A stretch of 64,000 bases of DNA from positions 178,686 through 242,685 of the forward strand of contig JAQGDQ010000357.1 of assembly GCA_030141605.1 (NCBI GenBank). Reading direction: 5' to 3'. Each line of letters begins with the position of its first letter. Position 1 is the stretch's first letter. Made by a program: the position numbers and the translations under genes. The notes under the pieces are model-generated. The model was given only the letters and a program-made list of their open reading frames with translations. It ran no database searches and was not told the origin of the DNA. The stretch comes from Tubiluchus corallicola. Its lineage: Eukaryota > Priapulida > Priapulimorpha > Priapulimorphida > Tubiluchidae. Shown piece by piece: positions 60,901 to 64,000 of the stretch.

Positions 60901-62494
60901 ATTTAACTTATTGTATTGGACCTATTTTTTTGTTATGTATTATGTATTTAGTGTATATTGTAATAAATTTATATAAATTTTATCTTACATTTATTATGTA
61001 CTTTACTTATGGTATGGTGCCTATTATAGTAGTGTGAACCTATTGTATCTATGTATATAATTGCTTTTAGTTTTAATTTTTATCCCGTAGTAGTTTATAG
61101 TTTTGCATCAGACACATTTGCCTTTAACAGTGTTTTAGTATTGAAAATATTTTTAACACTGAGGATTGTAATTTTATTGTAATCTATTTTATGGCAAATG
61201 AAAGTATATGTATATGTATACCTATTGTTTCTTCTTGCAGGAAGTACATGATCCAGAAAAAGTACTGAAAGGCGGTGGACTTCTACCACTAGGGGGCACC
61301 GAGATAGGCAGTGGCTACAAAGGCTACGGTCTGGCGATGCTAGTGGAAATCTTCTGTGGGATACTAGGAGGAGCCGCTTACGGGCCGAACGTTCGCAAGT
61401 GGATGAACACGACAATCGAGGCTGATCTGGTAAGAATAATTTTTTATTGTAAGTTGTTTATTATATTGTCAAGCAGAAGTACAATGATGAATACAAGGAC
61501 TCTAATGAAGCCTTTTTTCCTGCCATCTAAATTTATTTTTTATTTTTTTGCAAGTGCACTAGTTTTTCATTTTTATAGCCAAATTCCACCAAATGTAACT
61601 CACTCCTTGACACAAAGGTTATTAAGGTACTGGATTAAATTTGTATTACTTGTATTTCTTTTGCACATGGGGTTCTTCCTACACTAGCTACACAGAAAGT
61701 AGTTTGTTCAAGCTTATAACACATTACTCCGACTAGGGATAGATCTGACCAAAATTTAGAGCCAACCCACAGATGGAGCCAAGATATTAGCCGGAGCTCG
61801 ATCTCGGATGTCTGATGGTTTTTAAATTTGCATTAGTCGTCGGCACAATTATGCCGTTTGTTTTTATTAAATCTATAAATGTTTCGTGTGAAACAATGAA
61901 CTTCTAAGTTTCTCTTCTACAGTTCTTTATTAAAAACAATAAACTGCTGTAACTTAGAAAAATATTCCCATTTTTTGTGATTGTACTGTCTTTTTTAAAT
62001 GCTAATTTTAAATTGAAATTAAAAAGGTAGTGAAGTTAATTACATTGAAGGTTATACCTTCGAACTAGGTCATCTGTCATTGTGTTTCTGTTGATTTATT
62101 TCTGCTTAAGTAAGCAAATGTTTATGCTACTGATTCCTAAACTGGCAGAATATTGCAAAGTATTCCCATTTGCTACCTAATTGCGCAATTATAAGAACAC
62201 CTTAACTCTGTACTTTACTTTTGAATTTTATTTATAATTATAACAGTAGCCCTAGCTATAATATCGAATTTCGTTGGGGCCAAAACCCCTAGGTTGGCCA
62301 AAGACACCAGTTATACTAAAAGTCTCCAGGTCAGTTATAAGCACAAACCCCTAGCATTCTATTGTATGTAGTATCATGTTTTTTTTTATTATTTGCAGGG
62401 TCAGTGTTTTATTGCCATCAATCCGGAAGCTTTTGCTCCAGGTTTTAAGGACAGGATGAGTGATTTGATGGGAATCTGCCGAAACCTTGATCCG
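51927..62494 (+). CDS. Malate/L-lactate dehydrogenase (Ldh_2 family), 3' end outside window
   Basis: Exons: 51,927-52,194; 52,865-53,053; 53,320-53,381; 53,969-54,022; 55,313-55,411; 56,731-56,796; 61,241-61,429; 62,399-62,494. All are GT-AG and in phase, giving 341 residues so far. The open donor at 62,494 and the missing family C terminus show that at least one exon lies beyond the window. Family signatures: RGHFSHG (residues 79-85), GSNHFSIAGWY (from 153), GTNPLTLAAP, DMATSTCAVGK and GYKGYGLAMLVE. This is the NAD(P)-dependent malate/lactate/ureidoglycolate dehydrogenase superfamily (YjmC-like), not classic MDH or LDH. The first 34 residues lack acidic residues and contain R and S (MNWSFGSRCLCLSG...), like a mitochondrial targeting peptide. 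A second ATG (MAEATNN) at 52,029 matches the usual family start. The substrate cannot be assigned. Confidence 0.93.
52430..52735 (+). repeat. 5S-rRNA-derived SINE (copy 3)
   Basis: The sequence 'cagttaagcagtgctttg' then 'ttggtaaatggatgggtgac' and 'tggctggaaat' follows 5S rRNA from the A box through the C box to GCCTGGGAAT. After about 200 bp of body it ends near 'ttgaataaacttctaa'. It lies in intron 1 of the dehydrogenase gene. Confidence 0.65.
55224..55265 (+). pseudogene. Partial duplicate of dehydrogenase exon 5 start
   Basis: Eighty-nine bases upstream of the real exon-5 acceptor there is a second TTTTAG|C acceptor-like site. It is followed by a near-copy of the first 24 coding bases (22 of 24 identical, the last 20 perfect). 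It reads RVLGTNPL instead of PILGTNPL, then runs into a stop (tga at 55,263-55,265) with no further homology. If spliced in, it would truncate the protein. Confidence 0.6.
55737..55812 (-). repeat. tRNA-like SINE or tRNA pseudogene
   Basis: Minus strand: 'cttagttcagtatctttaag', then 'gagcactccagcttgttctg', then 'gccagttcaaatccta' reproduces the order A box, anticodon arm, B box of a tRNA. The D-arm region has an insertion, so it is non-functional. It lies in intron 5 of the dehydrogenase gene. Confidence 0.45.
57812..57990 (+). repeat. tRNA-derived SINE
   Basis: The sequence 'agtgctcacttatcaccc' then 'aggaggttgcagttcaactc' has a tRNA-like anticodon arm and B box. It is followed by a non-tRNA body ('aaaaataatacagttggtta...'). 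It lies in intron 6 of the dehydrogenase gene. Confidence 0.5.
58113..59087 (-). CDS. Class A (rhodopsin-like) GPCR, intronless, orphan
   Basis: A single-exon 324-residue seven-transmembrane receptor. The N terminus has an N-glycosylation site (NSS at 5-7). Helices lie at about 29-52, 62-86, 95-126, 143-164, 184-208, 239-264 and 277-297. Class A landmarks: LAFAD with Asp72 (2.50), Cys99 (3.25) available to pair with an ECL2 cysteine (172, 175 or 177), ERY at 123-125 in place of DRY, CWTP at 252-255, and NAMVY at 291-295 in place of NPxxY. A CC pair at 312-313 is a possible palmitoylation site. The ligand is unknown and no monoamine-type Asp is evident in TM3. The gene lies wholly inside intron 6 of the dehydrogenase gene on the opposite strand. 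An intronless structure suggests retroposition or an expanded lineage-specific GPCR family. Confidence 0.92.
   Translation of the reverse strand: MFLVNSSLTTTTAEEDVCIIEQTLSDSVLNVLLLVAGYSAVISNNIVMYVIYKSPSMRSIPYYLLAHLAFADQRVGYAAILSAFFYFGNWPMACNLVWCAIKENSIFVSIVASGYYQASVIIERYIKILYPFSAENFFSRRNFCILVFFLWAVILIHLSLGITFYIQDGETCRYCKCIHGKAFYMWSIVYCLCIPILGLTTFFCYMRIAKVTLNHIRAMNEENVSAAVDEAPHQKLRLVKTLLITIGLSGICWTPVFVVHIALLVHGEDSHLTPSLYEWALLPAICHSTINAMVYSIKLEEFQIAARKVYKCCPFCRKRPETYD
59640..59672. repeat. Short CAG/TAG trinucleotide run
   Basis: About eight trinucleotide units (cagtag-type) in dehydrogenase intron 6. Confidence 0.6.
60455..61060 (+). mobile_element. LINE relic (C-terminal end of reverse transcriptase ORF and tail)
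   Basis: An open stretch of about 65 residues ends in WNSPIYCQTIRIESLTVFKKKLKQH and a stop. The pattern WNSxP, then S-x-FKKKLK just before the stop, is characteristic of the C terminus of jockey/RTE-type LINE ORF2 proteins. A related copy is at 1,100-1,845. It is 5'-truncated, lacks the catalytic domain, and is followed by an AT-rich tail. Confidence 0.65.
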
Positions 62495-64000
62495 GTAACT
62501 CTTTTTCCTTTTAAAGAATCATATAATACTTTAGTTTTTATTCCATGAAACTTTTATAGTTCTTTTCTCTAAAAATATGGGAAATTTTTTGTGAAATATA
62601 AAAAAATTCTTTTTAGAGTCAAGATATAACAATTTAAGTGATGTTCATTTAATGTGTAAGTTGGGGATAACCCGGAGCATACTATGCTTGAATATGATTC
62701 ATGTTTTGTCCAATCCAGTTTGTGTAGCCCATAACCATAAACCTTATGATGCAACCATGTGCACAAACACATCTGTTTGGAAGTTCTTAAGACATAGAAA
62801 TCTAAATTGGCATAGAAACTACTTTTACTAATTATTTATGATATTACTTTTCAGTTTTCAACTTGCAATAAAATAAACTCACATTTATTAAATTCGAACT
62901 CTAGCGTAAATAAGGTATTTTTTATACCTATTGTTGTCTGGCATCTTCAAACCGATGTCCAGCGCTCAATAACAAGGCATATCACTAATGTTGAGTGGTT
63001 GTGGCAGAACTAGAACCTAGACTGTCATTAATTAAGACTTATCCATGTTGAGCGTAGCTCATAAGTTAATTTCTTCTGCTATGCCCATAGCACTGCAATG
63101 CATTGCTGATTTGCTATTGTATAACTTTTATTTTTGTATTGTGCTAAATGGATGAATCAATAAATCTATTCTAAATTGAATCTAAATGTAAAGCACTCAA
63201 CGGTCAGGTTCATTTCGGCCATAGTAGGATGATTTGCCACAAACCTCAACATGATAAGATGGAAGAGGCATTGGATGCAGTGTTGCTGTTTATACAGTAT
63301 TTATTGGAACGTACCATAATTTGAGGCTTTAGAGCGTTCAAAAAAGACCGTGCGATAATCAATAATTATACGATAATTTAGTAATAAGAAACAAAAAGCA
63401 AAAATGTGAAAAATTGTGCATTGAAAACATTCAGAACATTACTGCTAGCAAGTGGGAAGCGAATAAACGGTTTCATTGTAGTCTGCAGCGTGCTGGTTGT
63501 AGTTACCTAGAAAAAGCAACCATTTCATAAAAGAATGTTCATGATGGCGACACCAAGGCTTGATTCTGCATGAACCCAAATTAGTGAAATTTCACTGTAT
63601 TATGATGTATTTGATTTTACACTTGTTAATGCCAGTTATTTGTGTTATACTTACTTATTAAGTACATAATTATACAACAATTTGCTGTACAGTACATAAT
63701 AATTTTGGATTTGGGGCAGTGTGGTGAAAAATATGATACTTTTTAGTCTGTAGTACTATAATCAGCATCATGCAAAAGGGCAACTCTGAGGGATGTGAAC
63801 GATACCTTTCAATAGCAGTTTAACCAGTAGTCGCTCATCTGCTTCACTTACCCTCAAAAAGCTAGCTTTCTATACTCAATGTGTGATAGTGTAATGATAC
63901 TACATTTAAACAGAAGTCTTTTGATTAGTTAGAACTCTTCGTTAAATCCCGTGCACAGCATTAATAATACATTTCGGTATCGTATTGTTAATTTGTTATT
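62495..64000. other. Downstream intron of the dehydrogenase gene
   Basis: No last exon of the dehydrogenase is visible. A retroposon-like tail ('atcaataaatctattctaaattgaa') lies near 63,156-63,180. The second copy of a dispersed repeat lies at about 63,340-63,790. Confidence 0.4.

Noticed and set aside
640-64000. CRISPR arrays, bacterial operons or prophage-like modules
   Set aside because: Spliced eukaryotic genes fill the window and the repeats present are tandem or transposon-derived, without regular unique spacers.

Overview
The window is AT-rich animal genomic DNA. The evidence is spliced genes with consistent GT-AG introns, long introns and a dense load of degraded transposable elements. 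The gene set (an FGF-receptor docking protein, a TRIC intracellular cation channel, a BTB-BACK-kelch protein and a rhodopsin-class GPCR) points to a metazoan, probably an invertebrate bilaterian. I cannot name the species or phylum. All exon models were assembled by hand from splice signals, reading phase and recalled family sequences; no search was run.

Layout. (1) 1-12,494: mostly non-coding and repeat-rich. It holds a degenerate ~140-bp tandem repeat, a LINE relic, a hAT-type MITE inserted into an 18-bp repeat, and a few exon-like or microprotein-like ORFs that I cannot assign. (2) 12,510-15,175 (+): a two-exon FRS2-like gene with a long likely 3' UTR. (3) 18,476-31,613 (+): a TRIC channel (TMEM38-like) gene. 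It has two alternative versions of its third coding exon, of matching phase, that appear mutually exclusive. (4) 51,117-38,786 (-): a complete ten-exon orthologue of the kelch protein IPP (KLHL27), convergent with the TRIC gene. (5) 51,927-62,494 and beyond (+): a malate/L-lactate dehydrogenase (Ldh_2 family) gene, divergent from IPP and lacking its last exon(s) in this window. Its sixth intron hosts (6) an intronless GPCR gene on the opposite strand (59,087-58,113).

The genes do not form a pathway. FRS2-like protein is a membrane-anchored adaptor, TRIC is an ER/SR counter-ion channel, IPP is a probable Cullin-3 adaptor or actin-binding kelch protein, and the dehydrogenase is probably mitochondrial or cytosolic. 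The most notable observations are the duplicated TRIC exon, in which one version has lost the lysine and glutamate of the gating motif; a long inverted repeat in the intron just upstream of that pair; a decoy copy of an exon start in the dehydrogenase gene; three 5S-rRNA-derived SINE copies; and several structurally clean MITEs with exact target-site duplications.
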